Below the pieces are notes generated by a model. The model was given only the letters and a program-made list of their open reading frames with translations, ran no database searches and was not told the origin of the DNA. Shown here one piece after another: positions 1 to 8,332 of a stretch of 40,882 bases of DNA. Origin of the DNA: Bacteroidia bacterium (lineage in GTDB: Bacteria > Bacteroidota > Bacteroidia > Bacteroidales > VadinHA17); the NCBI GenBank assembly GCA_026391595.1, contig JAPLDY010000175.1:75604-116485 (forward strand), read 5' to 3'. The translations under genes and the position numbers were made by a program. Numbering within the stretch: the stretch's first letter is position 1; every line of letters starts with the position of its first letter.

Positions 1-298
1 CTTCTCCGGTCACATTCATCAGACGCCCTTTGATCTGTTCCCCAATAGGCATTGTAATGGGCAATCCGGTTGCAACAACATCCATGCCCCTGCGAAGTCC
101 GTCAGTTGAATCCATTGCTATTGTACGAATTGTATTTTCGCCAATATGTTGCTGGCATTCAACAACAAGGGTAGTGCCGTCATTCCTTTTTATTTCCAGT
201 GCGTCGTAAATATCGGGCATTTCAGCGCCCTGCCTTGAGAATGTTACGTCAACCACTGGTCCGATTATCTGGCTGATTTTACCGGTATTCTGTGCCAT
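1..298 (-). CDS. atpD: F-type ATP synthase subunit beta, N-terminal part (partial)
   Basis: The first 99 residues of the catalytic beta subunit of F1 are visible; the gene runs off the left edge. The N-terminal beta-barrel domain is clear: it opens [20 protein letters not shown] and continues through a stretch ending in [20 protein letters not shown], both typical of AtpD. The Walker motifs lie outside the window. The start is the ATG at 296-298. The gene is separated from the rest of the ATP synthase operon by a prenyl synthase and an outer-membrane protein gene. A separate atpD(-atpC) unit is usual in this phylum. It has its own upstream region with a -7-like box at 334-341. Confidence 0.95.
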   Translation of the reverse strand, partial: MAQNTGKISQIIGPVVDVTFSRQGAEMPDIYDALEIKRNDGTTLVVECQQHIGENTIRTIAMDSTDGLRRGMDVVATGLPITMPIGEQIKGRLMNVTGE

Positions 299-333
299 AT
301 CTGATAAATATTTTAGTTCTTTTTCGGTGAATA

Positions 334-341
334 CAAATTTA
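334..341 (-). promoter_or_regulatory. Candidate -7 box for atpD
   Basis: Read on the minus strand this is TAAATTTG, an exact match to the Bacteroidota -7 consensus TAnnTTTG, lying 35 bases upstream of the atpD start. No TTG is found at the expected -33 position, so the assignment rests on the -7 box and location alone. Confidence 0.4.
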
Positions 342-431
342 ATAAATTTTGAAGAAGAAGCTCTTTTCCTAATCTTTAAATTAGGTTAAAGATAAAGATC
401 AGCCTTTTTTTAAAACTGACCAAATTGTTAT

Positions 432-461
432 TTGCCGATATTTCTTAATAATTTATCTTTA
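432..461 (+). promoter_or_regulatory. Promoter of the outer-membrane barrel gene at 497
   Basis: TTG at 432-434, exactly 19 bases, then TATCTTTA at 454-461, which matches the Bacteroidota housekeeping promoter TTG-N19-TAnnTTTG in all but the last base. The predicted transcript would start near 468, leaving about a 30-base leader before the ATG at 497. Confidence 0.6.
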
Positions 462-496
462 TAGCTTAAACGTGTACTAACTTTAAGCTATTTAAT

Positions 497-1075
497 ATGA
501 AGAAACTTTTTACCGGTCTGTGTTTAATTGTTTTGACCTTTTCGGCAGTTAATGCCCAGTTCACAAAATTTGGCGGTGGTGTCGGATATGGAACAGGGTA
601 TTGGTTCCATAAGGTTGATAATGATTACAACAGAAGCGGACATTTTGCAGGTTTTCTTGAAGGTGTTTATAAAATTACTGTACCTATACAGGTGACGGGA
701 AGTATATCTTATTTCTATCCACATGTCACAAAGGATCAATTCAATAAAACAACTGTTTCGTCGATGATGATCAATATAAACGGACATTACGTTTTTAACT
801 CTCTTGACAGGCTGGAATTTTATCCTCTTGTAGGAATGAATTTCCTGCTTACATGGAAGAGAACCAAAGATTCATATATGAATGAAGTTATTCCTGAAAA
901 TGATAATGCTATCGGATTGAATCTCGGTGCCGGGGCCTGTTTCCAGGTAACAAAGCAATTCGACCTGTTTGCTGAAGCGAAATACATTGTCAGCAAGTAC
1001 GGTCAATTTATGGCAAATGCCGGGATATTGATCAACATCGATTGGCTTAAAAAGCACGAGAACGATCCGAAGTAA
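497..1075 (+). CDS. Small outer-membrane beta-barrel protein
   Basis: 192 residues. An N-terminal signal peptide is evident (MKKLFTGLCLIVLTFSAVNA, cleavage before Q21). The mature part is built of alternating polar/hydrophobic strands rich in Gly and aromatics, for example residues 24-36 and 138-150, as in eight-stranded outer-membrane barrels of the OmpA/OmpW/PorT-like superfamily. No enzymatic motif is seen. It stands alone, divergent from atpD and convergent with the prenyl synthase. Its TAA stop (1073-1075) directly abuts the stop of the neighbour with no base between. Specific function is unknown; a small porin or structural barrel is inferred. Confidence 0.75.
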   Translation: MKKLFTGLCLIVLTFSAVNAQFTKFGGGVGYGTGYWFHKVDNDYNRSGHFAGFLEGVYKITVPIQVTGSISYFYPHVTKDQFNKTTVSSMMININGHYVFNSLDRLEFYPLVGMNFLLTWKRTKDSYMNEVIPENDNAIGLNLGAGACFQVTKQFDLFAEAKYIVSKYGQFMANAGILINIDWLKKHENDPK

Positions 1076-2050
1076 CTATTGCTTTCGTCCGATAAGTGAG
1101 ATAGCAAGATTTGTCATCTCTTTTTTTCTCGTTTCATCAACGCTTACTTTCTGAAGAAATCCGAACGCCTTGTTTATATAATCGTAGGCCAGTATCTCTG
1201 TAACATCTTTTATATTCAACAGGTTATATATAGCCGTTACGTTCCTTATCTTCTCTTCAGCATTTCCTTCTGTAAGTAAAAACAGCGTCTGAAGCTGTTT
1301 TAGTTGTTCCCCTGTGGCAATTTCCATAGCCTTGACAAATGGAAATGTTTTTTTGTTTGCCACAATATCTCCTCCCGATGCCTTGCCGAATATCTTCATG
1401 TCCCCCCACACATCCAGCAGGTCGTCCTGGATCTGAAAGGCAATACCCAGATTCTTTCCGAATTCGTACATTAATTCAGAATCCCGGTCATCAGCCCCTC
1501 CGATGACTGCTCCTATCTTTACCGAAGCAGCCAGAAGGACAGCAGTCTTCAGCTCTATCATCCTGAGATATTCATGCTCCCTTACGATTGTGGCTTTCTC
1601 GAAGTCCATATCCATCTGCTGCCCTACACATACTTCCACGGCAGCCTTGTTGAATATTCTGAATACTTTTAAAAGGTGAACAGAAGGAGCCTGAATGAGA
1701 CACTCATTGGCAACAAATGCCATTACATCGCCGGAAAGTATTGCCTGATTTGTATTCCACTTCTGGTGCACTGTAGGCAACCCCCTTCTAACCGTGGCCT
1801 GGTCCATAATATCATCATGCACCAGGGTGAAATTATGAAATACTTCGAGTCCTATGGCAGGCATGATCGCTTCATCAATCTGATCGGTGAATATATTGCA
1901 TGACATCAGTGCCAACACAGGGCGAAGTCTTTTTCCTCCTTTCGAGAGTACAAGCTTTATAGGATCGATCAGTCTGGGGGCCTCATTATTATAAGAAAGG
2001 TTTATCAATGCCCGGTCAACGACCTCTTTCAGTTCGGATTGATTGTACAT
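1076..2050 (-). CDS. Polyprenyl diphosphate synthase (short-chain, FPP/GGPP type)
   Basis: 324 residues. It condenses isopentenyl diphosphate onto allylic diphosphates, feeding quinone and lipid-carrier synthesis. The first aspartate-rich motif DDIMD is at residues 79-83 and the second, DDLLD, at 208-212; GGKRLRP (38-44) is the usual substrate-binding segment. The fifth residue before the first motif is Phe74; an aromatic there usually limits chain length, so a C15-C20 product is favoured over a long quinone tail. This is an inference from known chain-length rules. The gene follows atpG by 35 bases on the same strand and may be transcribed with the ATP synthase operon. Confidence 0.9.
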   Translation of the reverse strand: MYNQSELKEVVDRALINLSYNNEAPRLIDPIKLVLSKGGKRLRPVLALMSCNIFTDQIDEAIMPAIGLEVFHNFTLVHDDIMDQATVRRGLPTVHQKWNTNQAILSGDVMAFVANECLIQAPSVHLLKVFRIFNKAAVEVCVGQQMDMDFEKATIVREHEYLRMIELKTAVLLAASVKIGAVIGGADDRDSELMYEFGKNLGIAFQIQDDLLDVWGDMKIFGKASGGDIVANKKTFPFVKAMEIATGEQLKQLQTLFLLTEGNAEEKIRNVTAIYNLLNIKDVTEILAYDYINKAFGFLQKVSVDETRKKEMTNLAISLIGRKQ

Positions 2051-2085
2051 TATGTTAATTCAAGGATTATACCGACAAAATCATT

Positions 2086-2970
2086 TTAACCCCTAAGTGC
2101 TTCAGCACCGCTGACGACTTCGAGGATCTGGTTTGTTATTGCTGCCTGCCTTGCCTTGTTGTAAAGAAGGGTCAGATCGCGGATCATACCCGTGGCATTA
2201 TCCGTTGCCTTGTGCATTGCAGTCATCCTGGCTCCGTGCTCAGCCACAAAAGAATCTAGTACCGCCTTGTAGAATTGTATCTTTAGCGATTTGGGAATCA
2301 GCTCTTTAATGATCTCCTCTCCAGAGGGTTCATAAATGTAGTCGGCAGGGATGGATTCCTTGTCATCAGCGGCACCTGTTTCGACAGGAAGGAATAATTC
2401 GCTGGTAAGGTTCTGCACAGCTGCATTTTTGAACTGGTTATAGACCAGTATTACCCTGTCGAACTCTCCTGAAAGAAACCGGTTCATTACGTCCTCTGCA
2501 ACAACCGAAACAGTATCAAAAGTGAGCTGGTTCAAAAGGTTATTGCGCTCCGGAAGCATTTTCAGCTTTTGTTTTCGTAAATAATCAAAGCCTTTCTTGC
2601 CGATTGTAAGGAATGTTACATTTCCTTTCTCGAACTGTTTCATGTATCGCTCTGCGACAACACTTCTCGCTTCCTTTATGACGTTCGAGTTAAAGGCACC
2701 GCACATTCCTCTATTGGAGGATATTATGATAATAAGGATTTTTTCCCGTGAAGATGCCCGTGCATATATATTTTCAATTTCAGCTTCAGCCAGGCTTTGT
2801 GAAAGCCCGACAAGGATATCATGCAGCTTGTTAGCATATGGTCTAAGCCTCAGTATCTTATCCTGAGCTCTCCTGAGCTTTGCAGCCGAAACCATCTTCA
2901 TAGCCGAAGTTATCTGTCTGGTCGACTTTACGGAGCTGATTCTTGTCCTTATTGCCTTTAAATTCGCCAT
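2086..2970 (-). CDS. atpG: F-type ATP synthase subunit gamma
   Basis: 294 residues. This is the central rotor shaft of F1. The N-terminal coiled-coil helix starts MANLKAIRTRISSVKSTRQI, followed by the conserved MKMVSAAKLRRAQ segment (residues 24-36). The C-terminal helix carries the typical ARMTAMHKATDNA and RQAAITNQILEVVSGAEAL signatures that insert into the alpha/beta hexamer. The Rossmann-like middle domain includes SNRGMCGAFNSN (84-95). Length fits the family. It lies 36 bases downstream of atpA and is the last ATP synthase gene of the operon; atpD and presumably atpC are elsewhere. Confidence 0.97.
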   Translation of the reverse strand: MANLKAIRTRISSVKSTRQITSAMKMVSAAKLRRAQDKILRLRPYANKLHDILVGLSQSLAEAEIENIYARASSREKILIIIISSNRGMCGAFNSNVIKEARSVVAERYMKQFEKGNVTFLTIGKKGFDYLRKQKLKMLPERNNLLNQLTFDTVSVVAEDVMNRFLSGEFDRVILVYNQFKNAAVQNLTSELFLPVETGAADDKESIPADYIYEPSGEEIIKELIPKSLKIQFYKAVLDSFVAEHGARMTAMHKATDNATGMIRDLTLLYNKARQAAITNQILEVVSGAEALRG

Positions 2971-3006
2971 CTGAAACTCATTTATCCATCTATGCCCTGC
3001 CTGTTA

Positions 3007-4587
3007 TTATGGTTTGTATTTTGCCGACAGGTCAAGTGCAACTTTTTCAAGCGTTTTTGTAATAGTCTCATTCTGTATCCCGTCGCGGAGGTTATCAAGT
3101 ACATCTCTGTGCTTAAGGTCGAGCAGCTCAATAAATTCCTTTTCAAATTCCTTCACCTTGTTCACGGGAACATCCTTAAGAAGGCCCATTGTCCCGCAAT
3201 AAATTATTGCTATCTGTTTTTCCACCGGAACCGGAGAATACTGCAGTTGTTTCAGGATTTCAACGTTCTTTGAACCTTTGTTGAGAACGGCCAGGGTTGT
3301 TGCATCAAGGTCGGAACCAAATTTTGAAAACGCTTCCAGTTCACGATACTGGGCCTGATCGACTTTAAGCGTACTTGCGATCTTTTTCATTGATTTGATC
3401 TGGGCATTACCTCCGACCCTCGAAACTGATATACCCACATTGATTGCGGGCCTGACACCGGCATTGAAGAGACTCGATTCAAGGAAAATCTGTCCGTCAG
3501 TTATTGAGATCACGTTTGTGGGGATATAAGCTGAAACGTCACCCGCCTGTGTTTCAATAATCGGAAGTGCTGTCAATGAGCCGCCTCCTTTAACCAGATG
3601 CCTGATTGATTCAGGAAGGTCGTTCATTTGCCTTGCCACTTCGTCGGATTCAATGATCTTTGCGGCTCTTTCGAGAAGGCGTGAATGCAAATAGAACACG
3701 TCTCCCGGGTATGCTTCACGTCCCGGCGGACGACGAAGAAGAAGGGATACTTCCCTGTATGATACCGCCTGTTTTGAAAGGTCGTCATAGATTATGAGGG
3801 CGTCGCGGCCTGTATCCCTGAAGAATTCACCGATTGCAGCGCCGGCGAAGGGAGCATAGAACTGTGAGGCTGCCGGATCGGATGCTGTTGCAAGAACTAT
3901 TACCGTATATTCGAGGGCGCCATGTTCTTCCAGTGTTCTGGCAATATTTGCGACCGTCGATCCTTTTTGACCTATGGCAACATAAATGCAAAATACTGGT
4001 TTGCCTTTATCAAAATTACTTTTCTGGTTGATTATTGTATCAATGGTAATTGCAGTTTTCCCTGTTTGCCTGTCACCAATTATCAGCTCTCTCTGACCTC
4101 TTCCGATGGGTATCATTGCATCTATTGCCTTGATACCTGTCTGAAGAGGCTGTTTAACAGGCTGACGGAAGATAACCCCGGGGGCTTTTCTTTCGAAAGG
4201 CATAATGAATTTTTCACCTTCAATCGGACCTTTTCCGTCAAGGGGCAGTCCGGTCGGAGAAATGACCCTTCCGAGCAAGCCTTCACCTACGGGGATTGAT
4301 GCAATTCGTCCGGTACGCTTGACAATGTCTCCCTCGTTGATCTCCTCTGTAGGGCCGAGCAGCACAGCGCCGATATTGTCTTCCTCCAGGTTCAGGACTA
4401 TTGCCTCCATTCCATTTTCGAACTCAATCAGTTCGTTAGACTCTGCATTTGAAAGTCCGTAAATACGGGCGATCCCATCTCCTACCTCAAGTACAGTGCC
4501 CACTTCCTCAAGTTCTGCACCTGTCTGGATTCCTTCCAGTTGCTGCCGGAGAATGTGGGATACTTCTGCTGGTTTAATACTTGCCAT
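3007..4587 (-). CDS. atpA: F-type ATP synthase subunit alpha
   Basis: 526 residues. This is the regulatory nucleotide-binding subunit of F1. Domains in order are the N-terminal beta barrel (about 25-95), the nucleotide-binding domain with Walker [10 protein letters not shown] at 171-179, and the C-terminal helical bundle. The arginine finger region is present in the segment reading [17 protein letters not shown]. It is slightly longer than the E. coli subunit (513), which is usual in this phylum. The start ATG is 44 bases downstream of the atpH stop in the same operon. Confidence 0.98.
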   Translation of the reverse strand: MASIKPAEVSHILRQQLEGIQTGAELEEVGTVLEVGDGIARIYGLSNAESNELIEFENGMEAIVLNLEEDNIGAVLLGPTEEINEGDIVKRTGRIASIPVGEGLLGRVISPTGLPLDGKGPIEGEKFIMPFERKAPGVIFRQPVKQPLQTGIKAIDAMIPIGRGQRELIIGDRQTGKTAITIDTIINQKSNFDKGKPVFCIYVAIGQKGSTVANIARTLEEHGALEYTVIVLATASDPAASQFYAPFAGAAIGEFFRDTGRDALIIYDDLSKQAVSYREVSLLLRRPPGREAYPGDVFYLHSRLLERAAKIIESDEVARQMNDLPESIRHLVKGGGSLTALPIIETQAGDVSAYIPTNVISITDGQIFLESSLFNAGVRPAINVGISVSRVGGNAQIKSMKKIASTLKVDQAQYRELEAFSKFGSDLDATTLAVLNKGSKNVEILKQLQYSPVPVEKQIAIIYCGTMGLLKDVPVNKVKEFEKEFIELLDLKHRDVLDNLRDGIQNETITKTLEKVALDLSAKYKP

Positions 4588-4631
4588 ATTATTGTTTCTT
4601 AGATTCCTGAATTATAATTTTTCACTCTTAC

Positions 4632-5174
4632 CTAAAGGGCGTTCCCTAACAATTCTTTTTCTATCTTGCGGAGTTTGTACCTGATGCTTGCGTCAATATA
4701 ATTATCTTCAATCCTGAGGACAAAACCACCGATTATATCTTTATCTATTACTTCCTTAAGTTCAACTTTCGTCTTGAATATCCCCGTAATAAGATCTGTT
4801 ATCTGTTTTTTTATCTTATCGTCCACTTTCACGGCGGTTGTAAGCACCGATTCAGTGATCCCGTTAAACTCCTTCGTTTTACGTATGAATTCACGGGCGA
4901 TGGCCGGCAGGAAATTTTCTCTTCCGTTCATCACAACCATGACGAGAAGAGAAAGAGTCAATTTATGAATATTATTTCCGGCGACCTTCTGCAGAATATC
5001 CTTCTTTTTTGAGGGTACAATAATGGGGCTTTTAAGCAGCTCTTTCATCCCGGGCATTTTACAAAGCTCTGAAATGAATATCATATCCTCATATACTTTA
5101 TCCAGCAGCTTCTTTTCAGATGCTGAATTGAAGAGAGCCTTTGAGTACCGTACTGATATTCTGCTGTTGTTCAT
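4632..5174 (-). CDS. atpH: F-type ATP synthase subunit delta
   Basis: 180 residues. This is the peripheral-stalk cap protein that joins the b subunits to the top of F1. The OSCP/delta pattern is visible: the N-terminal helical bundle starts RISVRYSKALFNSASEK, and the C-terminal strand region GGFVLRIEDNYIDASIRYKL (residues 149-168) is the most conserved part of the family. It sits 20 bases downstream of atpF and 44 bases upstream of atpA, as expected. Confidence 0.95.
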   Translation of the reverse strand: MNNSRISVRYSKALFNSASEKKLLDKVYEDMIFISELCKMPGMKELLKSPIIVPSKKKDILQKVAGNNIHKLTLSLLVMVVMNGRENFLPAIAREFIRKTKEFNGITESVLTTAVKVDDKIKKQITDLITGIFKTKVELKEVIDKDIIGGFVLRIEDNYIDASIRYKLRKIEKELLGNAL

Positions 5175-5194
5175 TTATGGATCAGCTTTCTTTT

Positions 5195-5704
5195 TTAATT
5201 CAGATCTATATCTTTCAGGTACTTGCTGATCAGCTTTTCCTGTTCTTCAGTTCTGCTTAGTTTCTCGGAGAGAATTTTTGAGGCTATATCAATTGAAAGA
5301 GTTGTCACCTGCTCATGGATTTCAGAAAGAGCCTTGGCTTTTTCCATTTCTATTCCGGCTTTTGCCTTCTCTACAATTTTATCAGCTTCTTCGGTTGCTT
5401 TTCCTTTTGCTTCTGCAATAAGCTTGTCGCGTACTTCGCGTGCTTCCTTCAGAATAACCTCGCGTTCCTCCCTTGCCTTCTTGAGGATCGCTTCATTATC
5501 ACTCTGGAGCTTTACCATCTCCTCCCGGGCTTTTGCTGCAGATGCCAGTGAGCTCTTTATCATTTCATCCCTTGATTTGATAGCAGAGAGGATAGGTTTC
5601 CATCCAAATTTAGCCAGGATGAAGAAGAAGATTCCGAAGATGAGAGCAGCCCAGACGACCACTCCAATTCCCGGCGATGTCAGACTGTTTGATAAGAATA
5701 TCAT
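5195..5704 (-). CDS. atpF: F-type ATP synthase subunit b
   Basis: 169 residues. This is the peripheral stalk. One N-terminal membrane helix (about residues 9-29, GIGVVVWAALIFGIFFFILAK) is followed by a long charged coiled coil full of Glu, Lys and Ala to residue ~130, and a C-terminal segment that contacts delta. Only one b-type gene is present, so the stalk should be a homodimer. A strong hairpin separates it from atpE upstream (5735-5768). Confidence 0.95.
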   Translation of the reverse strand: MIFLSNSLTSPGIGVVVWAALIFGIFFFILAKFGWKPILSAIKSRDEMIKSSLASAAKAREEMVKLQSDNEAILKKAREEREVILKEAREVRDKLIAEAKGKATEEADKIVEKAKAGIEMEKAKALSEIHEQVTTLSIDIASKILSEKLSRTEEQEKLISKYLKDIDLN

Positions 5705-5734
5705 ATTCTCTTTTTTAAATCATTGTAAAATAAA

Positions 5735-5768
5735 ATGAAGACCTGCAACCAACCGTTGCAGGCTTCAT
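5735..5768 (-). terminator. Hairpin with T-rich tail between atpE and atpF
   Basis: The 77-base gap holds an inverted repeat: arms ATGAAG-A-CCTGCAAC (5735-5749) and GTTGCAGGCTTCAT (5755-5768), 14 pairs with a single bulged A and a five-base loop. In the direction of transcription (minus) it starts 13 bases after the atpE stop and is followed by TTTTATTTTAC. It has the form of a weak intrinsic terminator or mRNA 3'-end stabiliser. Partial termination here would give more atpE than atpF message, matching the many c subunits per enzyme. The function is inferred. Confidence 0.7.
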
Positions 5769-5781
5769 AGTTCATCTCTTA

Positions 5782-6018
<237 letters not shown>

Positions 6019-6023
6019 TTAAA

Positions 6024-7118
6024 TTAATGATGCTCTTCCGGTACTGCCATGCTAATGAACAGTGCCGAAAGAAGTGTAAAAATATATGCCTGCAGGAAAG
6101 CCACAAGAAGTTCAAGGCAGTCCATGAAAACAACAAATAAAATTGAAACAGGAGCCACTGCCAGTGAGTCAAAAATGAAGATCAGGCAGATAAGACTCAG
6201 AACAATGATATGGCCGGCTGTAATATTTGCAAAGAGTCGGATCATCAGTGCGAACGGTTTTGAAATCAGTCCTATCAGTTCAACGGGTATCATTACCGGC
6301 AAAAGCCATACAGGGACTCCCGGGGCTGCGAAAACATGCTTCCAGTAGGCCTTATTACCGCTGAATTGAGTAATAAGGAATGTACATAAAGCCAGGACAA
6401 ATGTCACGCCTACGTTTCCGGTCACGTTGGCGCCAAAAGGCGGGAGAACCGGGATCAGCCCCATAAGGTTATTTATCAGGATGAAGAAAAATGCCGAAAG
6501 CAGATATGGCATGTATCTCTCATATTTATGCTCGCCGAGGTTTGGTAAAGCAATATCATCGCGGATGAAAAGAACTACAGGTTCAAGAAAGCTCTGAATG
6601 CCATGTGGATAGCTTATGCCGGTTTTCTTGTACGAACGTGCGAGGGAAAGGAAAATCCAGAGTCCGAAAATTGCAGCGAATAACATCCCCGTAATTGTTT
6701 TTGTAATTGAAAAATCAAGCGGTCGTGTTCCAGTGGGTTCATCGGTTTCGTCAACATTTATGATCTTGCCCTTAAGCTCTTCAGATTCCGAAACTTTGTA
6801 CCCCAGAAATGATTGTCCATGTGCAATTTTATTTGAAAAGAAGAAATTAAATCCTTTTTCCCTGCTTATCAAAATTACAGGAAGAGGAATATAGGTTACC
6901 TTTTCAACAGTATCGTTTTCTTTTTTTGTTGTCCAAAGATGCCATTCATGAGAATCGGCAATATGTTCCATGATGAAGGTGCTGGCATCGAATTTTTCAT
7001 TTGCGGCAGCTTTCGCCTTCTCTTCTTTAGAGACAGGAATAGTTTCCACACATGATTGCAGGACTGCTGCAATTGACAGAGATAAAATAAGAAGTCCTCT
7101 GAGAATTCGTGTTTTCAA
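6024..7118 (-). CDS. atpB: F-type ATP synthase subunit a with long secreted N-terminal extension
   Basis: 364 residues, well above the ~270 of E. coli. The C-terminal half has the five to six membrane helices of subunit a, with the essential Arg294 in SKPFALMIRLFANITAGH and the Gln-containing last helix (AFLQAYIFTLLSALF). The first ~23 residues form a signal-peptide-like segment ending LQSC (Cys23), close to a lipobox. About 115 hydrophilic residues follow before the first membrane span. Long a subunits with an N-terminal extension are known in Bacteroidota; lipidation at Cys23 is a possibility only. It is flanked by a small membrane protein gene (11-base gap) and atpE. Confidence 0.95.
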   Translation of the reverse strand: MKTRILRGLLILSLSIAAVLQSCVETIPVSKEEKAKAAANEKFDASTFIMEHIADSHEWHLWTTKKENDTVEKVTYIPLPVILISREKGFNFFFSNKIAHGQSFLGYKVSESEELKGKIINVDETDEPTGTRPLDFSITKTITGMLFAAIFGLWIFLSLARSYKKTGISYPHGIQSFLEPVVLFIRDDIALPNLGEHKYERYMPYLLSAFFFILINNLMGLIPVLPPFGANVTGNVGVTFVLALCTFLITQFSGNKAYWKHVFAAPGVPVWLLPVMIPVELIGLISKPFALMIRLFANITAGHIIVLSLICLIFIFDSLAVAPVSILFVVFMDCLELLVAFLQAYIFTLLSALFISMAVPEEHH

Positions 7119-7129
7119 ACCAGGCGTTG

Positions 7130-7516
7130 TTATAAAGATTTGCTCTTCAGTGTTTTCACCATTATTAATATTGAAAACAAAGTGAACGTTAAATATAAAA
7201 CAAAAAATAATACTACTGATGATAATTTTGTTTTTTTAGCAACAAAAAACCAGAGGAAAGCAAGTACGAGTTCCAGCAGAAATTTAAGGGTTACTGATAC
7301 CAGGCTGTGCATCGTCTGGCTTGCCGCATCCCTTTTTTGTCCTCTTAAAAAAATAATGATTGAAAGCAGGGCAACAAGCATAAAAATTGCTGAAAGCAGA
7401 GCTGTTTCCCCGAAATTAATTCCTATGTCAGATTTGGATACTATAAAGTAGCCGGCGGCCAGGATGAGGCATTCGAGCATGACAAGCAGCTGAATATAAT
7501 TAAAGAGAGGCTTCAT
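7130..7516 (-). CDS. Small four-helix membrane protein in the AtpI position
   Basis: 128 residues. Four hydrophobic segments are seen at roughly 8-26, 35-58, 71-94 and 99-122, with positively charged loops. No family signature was recognised. It lies between atpZ (6-base gap) and atpB (11-base gap) in the ATP synthase operon, the slot held in many bacteria by AtpI, a four-helix assembly factor for the c ring. An AtpI-like role is inferred from position, size and topology, not from sequence match. Confidence 0.65.
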   Translation of the reverse strand: MKPLFNYIQLLVMLECLILAAGYFIVSKSDIGINFGETALLSAIFMLVALLSIIIFLRGQKRDAASQTMHSLVSVTLKFLLELVLAFLWFFVAKKTKLSSVVLFFVLYLTFTLFSILIMVKTLKSKSL

Positions 7517-7522
7517 CGGAGA

Positions 7523-7768
7523 TCACTTTTTCAGAAAATCCTTTATGGAGATATAAATGGCTCCAAATACTCCCAGGAGAGAGAGCACAATTGTAAAGAC
7601 AGGCGTCTTCCATCCTGTTATTTTATCCAGCTTTACACCGCCAAGAGTTGTGAGGAGAATGATGCCGATCATCTGGAAGGCAATACTGGAATACTTGCCA
7701 AAATTCTCCAGCCCTTTATTTGATGGCTTGTTCGGTTGTTTTTGGTTTTGCGGCTCCTGCTCCTCCAT
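7523..7768 (-). CDS. atpZ: AtpZ-like ATP synthase accessory membrane protein
   Basis: 81 residues. A hydrophilic Gln/Pro/Asn-rich N-terminus is followed by two membrane helices (about 27-48 and 55-75). The pair is joined by a short polar turn with LGGVKLDKITG, the pattern of the AtpZ/AtpI family (PF09527), small proteins encoded upstream of atpB and linked to c-ring assembly or Mg/Ca handling. The start codon lies 53 bases inside the upstream bactofilin gene, in another frame. The only other in-frame Met comes after the first part of helix 1, so the overlap appears real. Confidence 0.8.
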   Translation of the reverse strand: MEEQEPQNQKQPNKPSNKGLENFGKYSSIAFQMIGIILLTTLGGVKLDKITGWKTPVFTIVLSLLGVFGAIYISIKDFLKK

Positions 7769-8123
7769 TATTGTCGTTTTCGCTCATTTTGCAATTACCG
7801 GAAAAGACTGCTCCGGGCTCAATTGAAAGCTTTGATGTTGCTATATCACCAAAAATCCTTGAAGAAGCTTTAAGAATTAGCAGTTGATTTACAATGATCC
7901 TGCCTTCTACAGTGCCGGACACTTCCGAGTTCTTGCAGATAACCTCCCCTTTTACTTTTCCTGTCGGTCCTATAACAACTTTTCCCTTTGTGTTGAGATT
8001 GCCGTTAAGAGAACCATCGATCCTGATATCGCCGCTTGATTTAATGTCGCCGGTAATATCAGTGCCAAGACTAATGAGGTTGATCGCTGCTGTTTCCGTC
8101 TCATTGTATTTTGCCATAGTCAT
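7716..8123 (-). CDS. Bactofilin family protein
   Basis: 135 residues (or 133 from the second Met at 8117). The core from about 15 to 112 shows the right-handed beta-helix pattern of bactofilins (DUF583): short repeats such as GDIKSSGDIRIDGSLNGNLN, GKVVIGPTGKVKGEVICKN and VEGRIIVNQLLILKASSRIFGDI. These proteins polymerise without nucleotide into cytoplasmic or membrane-attached filaments. The tail is low-complexity (Asn/Gly/Ala/Lys) and its last 53 bases overlap atpZ. It is the first gene of the ATP synthase operon, just downstream of a -7 box at 8156-8163. Confidence 0.85.
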   Translation of the reverse strand: MTMAKYNETETAAINLISLGTDITGDIKSSGDIRIDGSLNGNLNTKGKVVIGPTGKVKGEVICKNSEVSGTVEGRIIVNQLLILKASSRIFGDIATSKLSIEPGAVFSGNCKMSENDNNGGAGAAKPKTTEQAIK

Positions 8124-8155
8124 AGAAATTTTAGAGTAACAATCTTAATAACTCA

Positions 8156-8163
8156 CAAATATA
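8156..8163 (-). promoter_or_regulatory. Candidate -7 box for the bactofilin-ATP synthase operon
   Basis: TATATTTG on the minus strand exactly matches TAnnTTTG. It lies 32 bases before the first ATG of the bactofilin gene. The -33 position reads GCA rather than TTG, so the upstream element is weak. Confidence 0.5.
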
Positions 8164-8254
8164 AAAACTATTGCAAGAAAAATGCATGTACTCACCCCCT
8201 TAATCCCGCTCTCTACTACGTAAAGAGGGGAAAATGCCTAATAATCAACAAAAT

Positions 8255-8309
8255 AAACCCCCGCTTTGCTTTAGCAAAGAGAGCCTGTTCCGCGCTAGTT
8301 GGAGGGTTT
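8255..8309. repeat. Compound inverted-repeat structure in the fabH-bactofilin gap
   Basis: The 209-base gap (8124-8332) holds a nested structure. Outer arms AAACCCCC (8255-8262) and GGAGGGTTT (8301-8309) pair with one mismatch, and inside lies CTTTGC-TTTA-GCAAAG (8264-8279, six perfect pairs). A second C-rich/G-rich pair sits nearby (CCCGCTCT at 8205-8212 with AGAGGGG at 8224-8230). It could act as the terminator of the fabH operon or be a copy of a dispersed intergenic repeat. Confidence 0.5.
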
Positions 8310-8332
8310 GTGGTGAATATGTGTGAAATTTT

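Noticed and set aside
5223-5738. 171-codon plus-strand frame opposite atpF
   Set aside because: Ser/Ala/Phe-rich shadow created by the Lys/Glu/Ala-rich coiled coil of subunit b on the other strand.
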